A stretch of DNA of 64,000 nt, taken from NCBI GenBank assembly GCA_963737625.1, contig CAVTTK010000002.1, positions 248,001 to 312,000 on the forward strand. The letters run 5' to 3'. This document shows, piece after piece, positions 24,430-33,414 of the stretch. The stretch's first letter is position 1; every line of letters begins with the position of its first letter. Made by a program: the position numbers and the translations under genes. The notes below the pieces were generated by a model. The model saw nothing but the letters and a program-made list of their open reading frames with translations. It did no database searches and was not told the origin of the DNA. The stretch is from Bog-756 sp963737625. GTDB taxonomy: Bacteria > Actinomycetota > Acidimicrobiia > Acidimicrobiales > RAAP-2.

Positions 24430-24882
24430 ATGCGCACAGAGGCCCACGAGCCCGACCCGGAGTCCACTGTCGTCTTCACCGACGGCGCCTGTCGGGGCAA
24501 CCCCGGTCCGGGCGGCTGGGCCTGGGCCATTGACGGAGGGCGATCGGACAGCGGTGGGGAGCCCCACACCACCAACCAGCGGATGGAGGTCACCGCCGTG
24601 TTGCGTGCCCTCCAGGCCCTTCCTGGTCCCCTGCACGTGGTCAGCGACTCGACCTATGTCGTCAACTGCTTCAGAGATCGGTGGTGGGAAGGGTGGCGGC
24701 GCCGGGGATGGCGCAACACCCAGGGCAAGCCGGTGGCCAACCAGGATCTCTGGGGGGAGTTGATCCCCCTGGTCGTGGAGTCGGGACGTCCGGTGTCCTT
24801 CGAATGGGTCAAGGGTCATTCCGGCCACCGGATGAACGATCTGGTCGACCTGTTGGCCACGCAGGCCGCCGACCTCCAGTAG
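24430..24882 (+). CDS. rnhA: Ribonuclease HI
   Basis: A 150-residue RNase HI with the full catalytic set: Asp18 (FTDGACRGNPGPGG), Glu53 (QRMEVTAVLRAL), Asp73 (VSDSTYVVN) and Asp137 (HRMNDLVD), plus His130 in VKGHSGH. The basic WWEGWRRRGWRN segment is the substrate-handle region. It removes RNA from RNA-DNA hybrids. ATG 24430 follows CATGCT by 6 nt, one base from the leaderless TANNNT pattern; there is no Shine-Dalgarno. It is divergent from aceE. Confidence 0.93.
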   Translation: MRTEAHEPDPESTVVFTDGACRGNPGPGGWAWAIDGGRSDSGGEPHTTNQRMEVTAVLRALQALPGPLHVVSDSTYVVNCFRDRWWEGWRRRGWRNTQGKPVANQDLWGELIPLVVESGRPVSFEWVKGHSGHRMNDLVDLLATQAADLQ

Positions 24883-24961
24883 TTGGCCCGGAGGTTGGAA
24901 GGGATCCGCCCCCCCGCCGGCCCCGTTTGGGTTCGCCGCCCGCCTCCCGTAACCTGCTGGC

Positions 24962-25729
24962 ATGGAGATCCAAGGAAGTTCAGCCATCATCACCGGCGGC
25001 GCGTCGGGCCTCGGCGAGGCCACCGCCCGGAATCTGGCCGCCCGCGGCGTTCGGGTCACCGTCTTCGACCGAAACGAGGAGCGCGGCAAGGAGGTCGTCA
25101 CCGAGATCGGTGCCCACGCCAACTTCGTCGGGGGGGATGTCACCGAGCCCGAGGACTGCCAGAGGGCCGTGGATCAGGCCGCCGACGGGGGCAACCTGCG
25201 CATCGCCGTCAACTGCGCCGGCACCGGATGGGTGGGCCGGGTCATCAACCGCGACGGATCCCCCCACGATCTCCAGCCCTTCCAGTTCATCCAGACCCTG
25301 AATGTGATCGGCACCTTCAACGTGATGACCAAGGCGGCCTCGGTGATCGCCACCGTCGAGCCCCAGGAGAACGGCGAGCGGGGGGTGATCGTCAACACGG
25401 CCTCGGTGGCCGCCTTCGATGGGCAGATCGGACAGTTGGCCTACTCCGCCTCCAAGGGCGCCATCGTGGGCATGACGCTGCCGGCAGCGCGTGACCTGGC
25501 CGTGGTGGGCATCCGTGTGCTGGCCATCGCCCCGGGGCTGTTCAACACCCCACTGCTGTCCATGCTCCCCGACGAGGCCCGCAACGAGTTGGCCAAGTCC
25601 GTCAACTTCCCCAAGCGGCTCGGCAATCCGGCTGAGTTCGGTGAGCTCGTGGCCCATATCGCCTCCAATAGCTATCTCAACGCCGAGGTCATCCGGCTCG
25701 ACGGTGGCATCAGGATGCCGCCGAAGTAG
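24962..25729 (+). CDS. SDR oxidoreductase, 3-hydroxyacyl-CoA dehydrogenase type II-like
   Basis: A 255-residue classical SDR: TGGASGLGEAT (11-21), NCAG, NTASVAAFDGQIGQLAYSASKGAIVGMTLPAARDLA with Tyr/Lys catalytic pair, and IAPGLFNTPLL. The extended NGERGVIVNTASVAA segment and the LPDEARNELAKSVNFPKRLG loop resemble type II hydroxyacyl-CoA dehydrogenases (HSD17B10 group), which oxidise 3-hydroxyacyl-CoA or steroid alcohols with NAD. The substrate is not proven. TAACCT (24950-24955) is 6 nt before the ATG, so it is likely leaderless. Confidence 0.85.
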   Translation: MEIQGSSAIITGGASGLGEATARNLAARGVRVTVFDRNEERGKEVVTEIGAHANFVGGDVTEPEDCQRAVDQAADGGNLRIAVNCAGTGWVGRVINRDGSPHDLQPFQFIQTLNVIGTFNVMTKAASVIATVEPQENGERGVIVNTASVAAFDGQIGQLAYSASKGAIVGMTLPAARDLAVVGIRVLAIAPGLFNTPLLSMLPDEARNELAKSVNFPKRLGNPAEFGELVAHIASNSYLNAEVIRLDGGIRMPPK

Positions 25730-25787
25730 GCCCGCCGGTCACCGTCCCGGGGGTGGGACGCCGGGCAGTAGTCTCATCGACAGTGCC

Positions 25788-26783
25788 ATGACCTCCACCG
25801 TTTCGAGTTCGCCGGCCACCGGTCCCACGGCGGGCGGTGCCATCATCAGGACCGCCGGCCTGACCAAGGTGTACCCCGGGTCGGATCTTCGCGCCGTCGA
25901 CGGCCTCGATCTCGAGGTGTTCCAGGGGGAGATCTTCGGCCTGCTCGGCCCGAACGGTGCCGGCAAGACCACTACGGCAGGCATGCTCACCACCCGGGTG
26001 GTGCCCACCTCGGGGCGGGCATTCGTCGGCGGGATCGACGTCGTGGCCCATCCGGCTCTGGCCAAGCAGATCCTGGGGATCGTCAGCCAGCAGAACACCC
26101 TCGATCGTCAGCTCAACGTGTGGGAGAACCTCTACTTCCACGGCCGTCTGTTCGGGATACCGGCCCGCGAGTCCAAGCGGACGGCCACCGAGCTGCTGGA
26201 GCAGTTCCAACTGGAGCGGTGGGCCGAGGCCTCGGTCTACGCCCTGTCCGGCGGCATGGCCCAACGCCTCATGGTGGCCCGGGCCATCTTCCACCGCCCG
26301 GCCGTGCTGTTCCTTGACGAGCCCACCGCCGGCCTCGACCCCCAGAGTCGGCTGGCCCTGTGGGAGACGCTGCGCACCCTCAACGGGGAGGGCCAGACCA
26401 TCATGTTGACCACCCACTACATGGAAGAGGCCGACCAGCTCTGCGGCCGGGTGGCCATCATGGACCGGGGGAGGATCCTGGCCCTCGACACCCCGGCGGC
26501 CCTCAAACAGCAGGTGAACGCCGACACCATCGTCACGGTGATCGCCAGCGGTGACCGTGAGGCCCTGGCCCGGGTATTGGCCGACCGTGTTCAGGGGGTG
26601 ACGGCCTCCCGGATCACCGACAGCGGGGTGGAGCTCCACGTGAAGGGCCAGGACCGGCTGTTGCCCCGGGTCGTCAACACGGCCGAGGAGGCCGGGTTCC
26701 CCGTGCTCGACCTGTCGGTCACCGAACCCACCCTCGAGACCGTGTTCATCAACCTGACGGGCAAGGAGCTGAGGGAAGGATGA
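25788..26783 (+). CDS. ABC transporter ATP-binding protein (ABC-2, drug-resistance type)
   Basis: A 331-residue ATPase: Walker A GPNGAGKTT (about 54-62), Q-loop SQQNTLDRQL, signature LSGGMAQRLMVARA, Walker B VLFLDEPTAGLD and the switch His in TTHYMEEAD. The C-terminal about 85 residues resemble the extension of DrrA-like exporters. It pairs with the permease that begins 4 nt before its stop. The likely role is ATP-driven export of a drug or lipid; the substrate is unknown. TAGTCT (25769-25774) is followed 8 nt later by a two-codon GTG-CCA-TGA ORF whose stop overlaps ATG 25788. Confidence 0.9.
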   Translation: MTSTVSSSPATGPTAGGAIIRTAGLTKVYPGSDLRAVDGLDLEVFQGEIFGLLGPNGAGKTTTAGMLTTRVVPTSGRAFVGGIDVVAHPALAKQILGIVSQQNTLDRQLNVWENLYFHGRLFGIPARESKRTATELLEQFQLERWAEASVYALSGGMAQRLMVARAIFHRPAVLFLDEPTAGLDPQSRLALWETLRTLNGEGQTIMLTTHYMEEADQLCGRVAIMDRGRILALDTPAALKQQVNADTIVTVIASGDREALARVLADRVQGVTASRITDSGVELHVKGQDRLLPRVVNTAEEAGFPVLDLSVTEPTLETVFINLTGKELREG

Positions 26784-27661
26784 GCACCCTCGAGACGGGC
26801 GCCGCCCACGTCACGATGCACGAACGGCCGACCCGGACGACGTTCGACGCCAGCCGCATCGCCCTCGGCGCCCTCATCCTGCGGGATCTGGTGGTCCTGC
26901 GCAAGCACGTCATCGAGTTCGTGATCAGGGTGCTGGTCCAGCCATTCCTCCTCTGCTTCGTGTTCCTCTACGTGTTTCCGAAGATCGGGCAGGGCATCGG
27001 GGGTGGGGGTGGGCCGGTGACCGAGTCGGCCTTCGCCACGTTGCTGGTGCCCGGGGTGGTGGGGATCTCCATCCTCTTCCAGGGGGTGCAGTCGGTGGCG
27101 CTCATCATGTCCCAGGAGTTCGGCTTCACCCGGGAGATCGAGGACCGGGTCCAGGCACCGTGCCCCATCTGGTTGGTGGCCATGGCCAAGGTGCTGTCCG
27201 GTGCCGTACAGGGTCTGATCTCGGCCGTCATCGTCCTCCCCATCGCCTCCGTGGTCCACGCCAAGGGAGTCGAGGCCCATCTCAACCTGCACTGGTGGAT
27301 CATCGTGACCCTCGTCCCCCTGGCCTGCGTGACCATGGCCTCCCTCGGCCTCCTGCTCGGGACCAGCTTCGAGCCCCGCAACATCGGCCTGATGTTCGGC
27401 TTCATCATCCTCCCGGTCACCTTCCTCGGTGGGACGTACTACGCGTGGACGCGGCTGGCTCCCATCCAGGCCGGCGGGTGGCACTGGCTCCAGACCCTGG
27501 TCCTCATCAACCCCCTGATCTATGTCAACGAGGGGATGCGGGCGGCCCTCACCGACGCCCCCCACATGCACCTCTACATCGTCTACCCGGTACTCACCGG
27601 GTTCCTGGCCCTGTTCCTCGGGCTGGGTCTGCGCAACTTCCGCCGCCGGGTGCTCTCCTGA
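26780..27661 (+). CDS. ABC-2 type transporter permease
   Basis: A 293-residue permease with about six membrane segments, for example FVIRVLVQPFLLCFVFLYVF, TLLVPGVVGISILFQGVQSV, LISAVIVLPIASVV, WIIVTLVPLACVTMASLGLLLG, LMFGFIILPVTFLGGTYY and the last YPVLTGFLALFLGLGL. The FGFTREIEDRVQAPCP cytoplasmic loop is typical of ABC-2 permeases and contacts the ATPase. ATG 26780 overlaps the ATPase stop (ATGA), so the two are coupled. It ends in a short basic tail NFRRRVLS. Confidence 0.9.
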   Translation: MSTLETGAAHVTMHERPTRTTFDASRIALGALILRDLVVLRKHVIEFVIRVLVQPFLLCFVFLYVFPKIGQGIGGGGGPVTESAFATLLVPGVVGISILFQGVQSVALIMSQEFGFTREIEDRVQAPCPIWLVAMAKVLSGAVQGLISAVIVLPIASVVHAKGVEAHLNLHWWIIVTLVPLACVTMASLGLLLGTSFEPRNIGLMFGFIILPVTFLGGTYYAWTRLAPIQAGGWHWLQTLVLINPLIYVNEGMRAALTDAPHMHLYIVYPVLTGFLALFLGLGLRNFRRRVLS

Positions 27662-27749
27662 CGACCGAGGGCGCCTGACGGCCTCGCCCCATCCACGGCG
27701 GTGGTCATCCGGCCTCGGACCTTCCCGAAGCTCGCCCTACGATGGACGA

Positions 27750-28553
27750 GTGGTCGACGATGATGGCTACCTGCTCGACAACCGGCAGGTCGAGGCGGGC
27801 GACCGGCTCGTCGCCCTGTCCTCGCTGTTCGATCCCTGGACCTTCCGCCATCTCGAGGATCGGGGCATCGGGGAAGGTTGGCGTTGCTGGGAGGTGGGGG
27901 CGGGGGGACCCACGGTGGCCACCTGGATGGCCCGGAGAGTGGGCCCGGACGGCGCGGTGCTGGCCACCGACCTCGACCTCTCGTGGATGGACGGCTCCGA
28001 CGGACTCCCCTTCGAGACCCGCGTCCACGACATCGGTCTCGACGAGGCACCACCGGGACCGTTCGATCTCATCCACGCCCGGCTCGTGCTCGTCCACGTG
28101 CCCCGTCGCCATCAGGCGCTGACCGCCATGGTCGGCGCTCTCCGCCCCGGGGGATGGCTCGTCATCGAGGATGCCGATCCGGCCCTCCAACCGCTGACCT
28201 GCCTCGACGAATACGGCCCGGACCAGGTCCTGGCCAACAAGCTGCGGCGCGACTTCCGGGCCCTGCTGGTGCAGCGAGGAGCCGACACCGGGTTCGGCCG
28301 GACCCTCCCCCGGTCCCTGCGTCAGGCGGGACTGGTCGATATCGGGGCCGATGCGTACTTCCCGGTGACCGGCCCGGCGTGCACCGCCTTGGAGCGGGCC
28401 ACCGTGCTCCAGATGCGGGAGCAGCTGGTGGGAGCGGGGCTGGCCTCCGCAGCCGACATCGACCGGCACCTGGCCTCTGTCGACGCCGGGGGGATGGACT
28501 TCGCCACCTCGCCCTTGATCTCCGCCTGGGGCCGAACTCCGGTCGAGGGTTGA
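27750..28553 (+). CDS. Class I SAM-dependent methyltransferase
   Basis: A 267-residue methyltransferase: CWEVGAGGPTVATWMA (SAM motif I, about 47-62), VLATDLDLSWM (acidic loop), FDLIHARLVLVHVPRRHQAL (motif IV region) and LRPGGWLVIEDAD. The substrate is unknown. GTG 27750 is chosen although the frame is open to 27522, because TACGAT (27738-27743) stands exactly 6 nt before it and the upstream part overlaps the permease gene. No Shine-Dalgarno is present, consistent with a leaderless message. Confidence 0.85.
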   Translation: MVDDDGYLLDNRQVEAGDRLVALSSLFDPWTFRHLEDRGIGEGWRCWEVGAGGPTVATWMARRVGPDGAVLATDLDLSWMDGSDGLPFETRVHDIGLDEAPPGPFDLIHARLVLVHVPRRHQALTAMVGALRPGGWLVIEDADPALQPLTCLDEYGPDQVLANKLRRDFRALLVQRGADTGFGRTLPRSLRQAGLVDIGADAYFPVTGPACTALERATVLQMREQLVGAGLASAADIDRHLASVDAGGMDFATSPLISAWGRTPVEG

Positions 28554-28673
28554 CCGGACGCCGGTGCGGCCCTGCCGCCGGCGGCCGGTTACCCGCGGGT
28601 ACCGAGGTGGCGGCGGTCGTCGGACCGGTAGGCTGGAGCCCGTTCGCGCACCCGGCGCGGATCGCGGACGGAG

Positions 28674-30203
28674 GTGATTCCCACGACACCCGAGGTGGCT
28701 ACGGATCGAACGGCATCGGGGGGAGTCGACAGGGGGATCGAGGAGCAGGGCAGCACCCAGGGTGCTGATGACGGGACCGACACCACCTTCGATGTGGTCA
28801 TCATCGGCGGGGGTCCCGGGGGGTATGCCACTGCCCTGTACGGAGCGGCCGCCGGGCTGTCCGTGGCCATCGTGGAGCTCGACAAGGTGGGGGGAACCTG
28901 TCTGCACCGGGGCTGCGTGCCGGCCAAGGAGTTCCTCGAGACGGCCTCCGTGTTCCGCACCGTGGCCCACTCCAGCCTGTTCGGCGTGACCGGGGGATCC
29001 GAAGGGCCCATCGAGCCGGTGGTCGACTTCTCGGTGAGTCAGGCCCGGAAGCAGCAGGTGGTCGACCAGCTGTTCAAGGGGTTGGCCGGCCTACTGAAGG
29101 GTCGGGGCGTCTCGGTGTTCAGCGGCAGTGGCACCCTGATGCCCGGTCGCCGGGTGCAGGTCTCGGGCAACGACGGGTCGACCACGGAGATCCGCGGGAC
29201 CGATGTGGTGCTGGCCGCCGGCTCCGTCCCCCGCACCATCCCGGGCTTCGATATCGACGGTGAACTGGTGATGACCTCCGACGAGGTTCTGGCCCTCGAT
29301 GAGCTGCCGGCGTCGGTGGCGGTCATCGGTGGAGGCGCCATCGGCTGCGAGTTCGCATCGATGCTCGGCGACCTGGGCAGCACCGTGACGGTGTTCGAAG
29401 CCCTGCCCAGCATCCTCAACGGATGCGACGAGGACGTCGTCAAGCCGGTGGCCCGCTCCTTCCGCAAGCGGGGGATCGACGTGAAGGCGGGGGTGCGGCT
29501 GCAGGGCCACACTCCGGATCCTTCCGGACACGGCACCGTGGTCTCGTTCAACGACGGCGAGAAGCTGGCCGTCGACGCCGTGGTGGTCTCGGTAGGACGG
29601 CGACCCCGTACCGAGGGTCTCCTGGCCCCCGGCACGGGGGTGGTGGTCGACGACCGCGGCTTCGTGGTCACCGGTCCCACCATGCGGACGGAGGCCGAGG
29701 GGGTCTGGGCCGTGGGCGACGTGGTGGCCGACACGCCCCAGCTGGCCCACGTGGGATTCGCCGAGGGGATCGTGGTGATCAAGAGCATCCTGGGGGAGCC
29801 GGTGGTCCCGGTGGACTACGACCGGGTGCCCTGGGCCATCTACTGCCACCCCGAGGTGGCCTTCGCCGGCCTGACCGAGGCCGCGGCCACCGAGGCCGGG
29901 TACGACGTGGTGGTCAAAATGGACCCCTTCGGGGGCAACAGCCGCGCCCGCATCATCGGAGAGACCGACGGACTGGTGAAGGTGGTGGCCGAGCGCCTGC
30001 CTGACGGTTCCACTGGGCGGATCCTCGGTGTGCACATGGTCGGTCCCTGGGTCACCGAGCAACTCGGTGCCGGGTATCTGGCTGTCAATTGGGAGGCCAC
30101 CGCTGACGAGGTGGCCCAGTTCATCCAGCCGCATCCCTCGCTGTCCGAGACCTTCGGCGAGACGGTGCTGGCGCTGACCGGAAGGGGACTCCACGTTGCC
30201 TGA
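28674..30203 (+). CDS. lpdA: Dihydrolipoyl dehydrogenase (E3)
   Basis: A 509-residue flavoprotein: FAD site VVIIGGGPGGYATA (about 41-54), redox disulfide GGTCLHRGCVPAKEFL, NAD site VAVIGGGAIGCEF, GDVVADTPQLAHV and the C-terminal interface HPHPSLSE-type segment (QPHPSLSETFGETVL) that supplies the active-site His. It reoxidises the lipoyl groups of 2-oxo acid dehydrogenase complexes. GTG 28674 has a GGACGGAG purine run just upstream. The N-terminal about 35 residues are disordered. Its 3' end overlaps the E2 gene by 8 nt, which matches its function. Confidence 0.96.
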   Translation: MIPTTPEVATDRTASGGVDRGIEEQGSTQGADDGTDTTFDVVIIGGGPGGYATALYGAAAGLSVAIVELDKVGGTCLHRGCVPAKEFLETASVFRTVAHSSLFGVTGGSEGPIEPVVDFSVSQARKQQVVDQLFKGLAGLLKGRGVSVFSGSGTLMPGRRVQVSGNDGSTTEIRGTDVVLAAGSVPRTIPGFDIDGELVMTSDEVLALDELPASVAVIGGGAIGCEFASMLGDLGSTVTVFEALPSILNGCDEDVVKPVARSFRKRGIDVKAGVRLQGHTPDPSGHGTVVSFNDGEKLAVDAVVVSVGRRPRTEGLLAPGTGVVVDDRGFVVTGPTMRTEAEGVWAVGDVVADTPQLAHVGFAEGIVVIKSILGEPVVPVDYDRVPWAIYCHPEVAFAGLTEAAATEAGYDVVVKMDPFGGNSRARIIGETDGLVKVVAERLPDGSTGRILGVHMVGPWVTEQLGAGYLAVNWEATADEVAQFIQPHPSLSETFGETVLALTGRGLHVA

Positions 30204-31608
30204 CGTGACCATGCCGCAGCTGGGGGAGACGGTGACGGAGGGGACCATCACCAAGTGGTACAAGGCCGTCGGTGACCAGGTGGCCCGGGACGAGCCGCTG
30301 TTCGAGGTGTCCACCGACAAGGTCGACTCCGAGGTCCCCTCCCCGGCCGAAGGGGTCCTGACGGCCATCCTGGTAGAGGAGGGTGACACGGTGGACGTGG
30401 GTGTCACGCTGGCCGTCATCGGCGACGCCGGTGCCTCCAACGGCTCCGATCCGACCGGGGCCGTCGAGCCTTCCGTCATCTCGGAGCCGGCCCCGCCGCC
30501 CGCTCCCTCAGTGGCACCGCCACCGCCACCACCGCCGCCACCACCAGCGCCCACCCCTCCCGCACCTCCGTCGGCGGGCGGCGCCATCCCTACCCCGTCG
30601 TCCCTGTCCAACGGGACCGGTGAGGGTCTCGTGCTCTCGCCAGTGGTGCGGAGGCTGCTGCACGAGCACGACATCGACCCGGGCACCGTGAGGGGAACCG
30701 GGCTCGGGGGACGGATCACCCGGAGCGACGTGGAGTCGGTCATCGCCGGAGGTGGCACCGGGACGGTGCCGGACCCTTCGGCTGCGCCGGCCCGCGTTCC
30801 GAGCATCGCCGATCGGCGGACGAGCGCAGCCCCGGCCGAGCCGATCCCGTCGGCAGCCCCGGCCCCGTCGCCGCCGCAGGTCTCCCGGGCTACGGCTCGG
30901 GACGAGGTCGTCCCGTTCACCAATATCCGGCGGCGCACCGCTGAGCACATGGTGCGCTCCAAGGCCACGTCGGCCCACACCCTGATGGTCAAGGAGATCG
31001 ACTACGAGCGGGTGGAACAGGTGCGACGGGCCCACGGCGGACGGTTCAAGGCCGAGGAGGGGTTCACCCTCACCTACCTGCCGTTCGCCGCTTTGGCCAC
31101 GGTAGAGGCCCTGGCCGAGTTCCCCCACCTCAACGCCTCGGTGGTCGACGATGCGCTCATCGTCCACCATGACATCAACCTGGGGATCGCCGTCGACCTC
31201 GACAACGAGGGCCTCATCGTCCCGGTCGTCCACAACGCCGAGGAGCTCAATCTGCGGGGGATGGCCCGCCGAATCCGCGACGTGGCCGAGCGGGCCCGGA
31301 ACAAGCGCCTGAGTCTCGACGACATTAGCGACGGCACCTTCTCGATCACCAACGCCGGCCCGTTCGGCACCCTGATCACGGGAGCCATCATCAACCAGCC
31401 CCAGGTGGCCATCCTCTCCACCGACGGGGTGGCGCGGAAGCCGGTGGTGGTGGAGCTACCCGACGGGACCGAATCGATCAGCATCCACTCCGTCGGCCTG
31501 GCCGCCATGACCTTCGACCACCGGGCCGTCGACGGCGCCTACGTGGCGCGGTTCCTGGCGCGACTGTCCGAGATCCTGAACGAACGTGACTGGGCCGGGG
31601 AGCTCTAG
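30196..31608 (+). CDS. sucB: Lipoyl E2 acyltransferase (2-oxo acid dehydrogenase complex)
   Basis: A 470-residue E2. One lipoyl domain (residues 1-78) has the modified Lys in STDKVDSEVPSP. A Pro-rich linker with ten consecutive Pro follows, then the E3-binding domain (LSPVVRRLLHEHDIDPGTVRGTGLGGRITRSDV) and a catalytic domain with FSITNAGPFGTLITGAII and the active-site His in FDHRAVDGAYV. TTG 30196 overlaps lpdA by 8 nt. It may be succinyltransferase or serve both pyruvate and oxoglutarate dehydrogenases; the sequence alone does not decide. The symbol follows the actinobacterial naming habit. Confidence 0.9.
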   Translation: MPDVTMPQLGETVTEGTITKWYKAVGDQVARDEPLFEVSTDKVDSEVPSPAEGVLTAILVEEGDTVDVGVTLAVIGDAGASNGSDPTGAVEPSVISEPAPPPAPSVAPPPPPPPPPPAPTPPAPPSAGGAIPTPSSLSNGTGEGLVLSPVVRRLLHEHDIDPGTVRGTGLGGRITRSDVESVIAGGGTGTVPDPSAAPARVPSIADRRTSAAPAEPIPSAAPAPSPPQVSRATARDEVVPFTNIRRRTAEHMVRSKATSAHTLMVKEIDYERVEQVRRAHGGRFKAEEGFTLTYLPFAALATVEALAEFPHLNASVVDDALIVHHDINLGIAVDLDNEGLIVPVVHNAEELNLRGMARRIRDVAERARNKRLSLDDISDGTFSITNAGPFGTLITGAIINQPQVAILSTDGVARKPVVVELPDGTESISIHSVGLAAMTFDHRAVDGAYVARFLARLSEILNERDWAGEL

Positions 31609-31650
31609 ACCGGTGGGTGAGTACTGGCCGGGCGCGCCGGCCGGCTCCCG

Positions 31651-33414
31651 ATGAGAGTCCGCTGGCTGGGTCGGGTCCCCTACCACGAGGCCTGGGCGCT
31701 TCAGGGTGCCATGAGCCGGGGGTCGTCGGCCGACTACCTGCTGTTGATGGAGCACCCCCCCGTCTACACCTTGGGTCGGAACGCCAACCCCGGACACGTC
31801 CTGGTGGACCCGGCCACCGTCGGCGCCGACCTGGTCCCGGTCGACCGCGGCGGCGACGTCACCTTCCACGGTCCGGGCCAGCTCATCGGCTACCCGTTGA
31901 TCACCGTGGGCCCCGGCCTCCTACACGGTCGGTCCCATGTCCATCACGTCGAGACGGTGGTCATCGCCGCCCTGATCTCGCTGGGCCTGGGCCCGGTGGG
32001 CGTCGGTCGCCTCGACGGCTACCCGGGTGTCTGGGTCGGCCTCGACGAGGGTGACGACCCAGGTTCGGCCGGTCCCCGAAAGATCGCCGCCATCGGAGTC
32101 CGGACGGCCCGGGGTCGCACCACCCACGGCTTCGCCCTCAACGTATCCACCGACCTCGCCATGTTCGGCCACATCGTGCCCTGCGGGATCGCCGACCGCC
32201 CGGTCACGTCATTGGCCGCGGAGGGCGTGGCCGTCACCATGGCCGAGGCCCGGGACGCAGTGATCGCCGCGGCTGAGGCAACGTGGGGTGCGATCGAGGA
32301 CATCCAGCTGGTGACCGACGGCGCCACCGCCCCGTCACCCAGGGCGCCGGACGTGCCCTCGGCCCGTCGGAACGGAGCGGTTCCGGTGGCCATCGGGCCG
32401 ACGCCCGGCGCCAGCCCGCTCCAGCGTCGCCTGGCCCGGGCGGGCGTGGATCCGACCGGGGGCCTGGCCCTGGACCAGCGCAAGCCGCCGTGGCTGCGCG
32501 TTCCCACGGTCATGGAGGGGGAGTACCTCGGGCTCCGCCAGAGCCTCCGTGACCTGGACCTGATCACGGTGTGCGAGGAGGCGGGATGCCCCAACATCTA
32601 CGAGTGCTGGTCGGACGGCACCGCCACGTTCATGATCAACGGCTCGCGCTGCACGAGGGCGTGCGGATTCTGCCAGGTGGACACGCGCCGCCCGCTCCCC
32701 CTCGATCCCGGTGAGCCCGAACGGGTCGCCGCCGCAGTGGCCCGGATGGGCCTGGCCCACGCGGTCATCACCTGTGTGGCGCGCGACGACCTGCCCGACG
32801 GCGGGGCCGGCGGCTTCGCCGCCACCATCGCCGCCATCCGGTCCCGGACACCGCGTACCACTATCGAGGTGCTGATCTCGGACTGCAAGGGCGACGCATC
32901 GTCGCTGGCCACCATCGTCGAGGCGCGTCCCGACGTTCTCAACCACAACATCGAGACGGTGGCCCGGTTGCAGCGCGCCGTGCGACCCTCGGCCGGCTAT
33001 GCACGCAGCCTGGGTGTGCTGGCCCGTGCCCGGGAAGCCGGCCTCACCACCAAGTCGGGCATCATCCTGGGCATGGGGGAGGAGCAGCACGAGGTCCTCG
33101 CCACCCTGGGCGACCTGCGGTCGGTCGGGGTGGACATCGTGACCATCGGCCAGTACCTGCGACCGAGTCGCCACCACCTGCCGGTCGCCCGGTTCTGGGC
33201 TCCTGAGGAGTTCGAGTCGCTCCGGGTCACCGGCACCGCCATGGGATTCGCCCACGTCCAGGCATCGCCCCTCACCCGGTCGAGCTACCACGCCCGCCAG
33301 GCGGCCGAGGCATCGGGTTCCGGATCCGTGGTGACTACCGCTGCGCACCGGCACTCCTCCCCGGTGGCGGTGACCGTGACCCGCGGGATGACGCGCTCGG
33401 GGACTCCGACCTGA
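31651..33414 (+). CDS. lipB-lipA: LipB-LipA fusion: octanoyltransferase plus lipoyl synthase
   Basis: One uninterrupted 587-residue ORF with two complete lipoate enzymes. Residues 1-about 220 are LipB: RGGDVTFHGPGQLIGYPL, Lys144 in PRKIAAIGV and Cys178 in VPCGIAD, the two catalytic residues. Residues about 275-587 are LipA, a radical SAM enzyme: auxiliary cluster Cys308, Cys313 and Cys319 (CEEAGCPNIYEC), radical SAM Cys334, Cys338 and Cys341 (CTRACGFC), and the C-terminal RSSYHA Ser ligand. The about 50-residue linker is Pro/Ala-rich. LipB moves octanoate from ACP to the E2; LipA inserts sulfur. It lies 42 nt after the E2 gene. Confidence 0.95.
   Translation: MRVRWLGRVPYHEAWALQGAMSRGSSADYLLLMEHPPVYTLGRNANPGHVLVDPATVGADLVPVDRGGDVTFHGPGQLIGYPLITVGPGLLHGRSHVHHVETVVIAALISLGLGPVGVGRLDGYPGVWVGLDEGDDPGSAGPRKIAAIGVRTARGRTTHGFALNVSTDLAMFGHIVPCGIADRPVTSLAAEGVAVTMAEARDAVIAAAEATWGAIEDIQLVTDGATAPSPRAPDVPSARRNGAVPVAIGPTPGASPLQRRLARAGVDPTGGLALDQRKPPWLRVPTVMEGEYLGLRQSLRDLDLITVCEEAGCPNIYECWSDGTATFMINGSRCTRACGFCQVDTRRPLPLDPGEPERVAAAVARMGLAHAVITCVARDDLPDGGAGGFAATIAAIRSRTPRTTIEVLISDCKGDASSLATIVEARPDVLNHNIETVARLQRAVRPSAGYARSLGVLARAREAGLTTKSGIILGMGEEQHEVLATLGDLRSVGVDIVTIGQYLRPSRHHLPVARFWAPEEFESLRVTGTAMGFAHVQASPLTRSSYHARQAAEASGSGSVVTTAAHRHSSPVAVTVTRGMTRSGTPT

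Noticed and set aside
21531..24533. 1000-codon open frame antisense to aceE
   Set aside because: GC-rich third positions of aceE remove stops on the other strand; the product is low-complexity Gly/Val/His with no domain.
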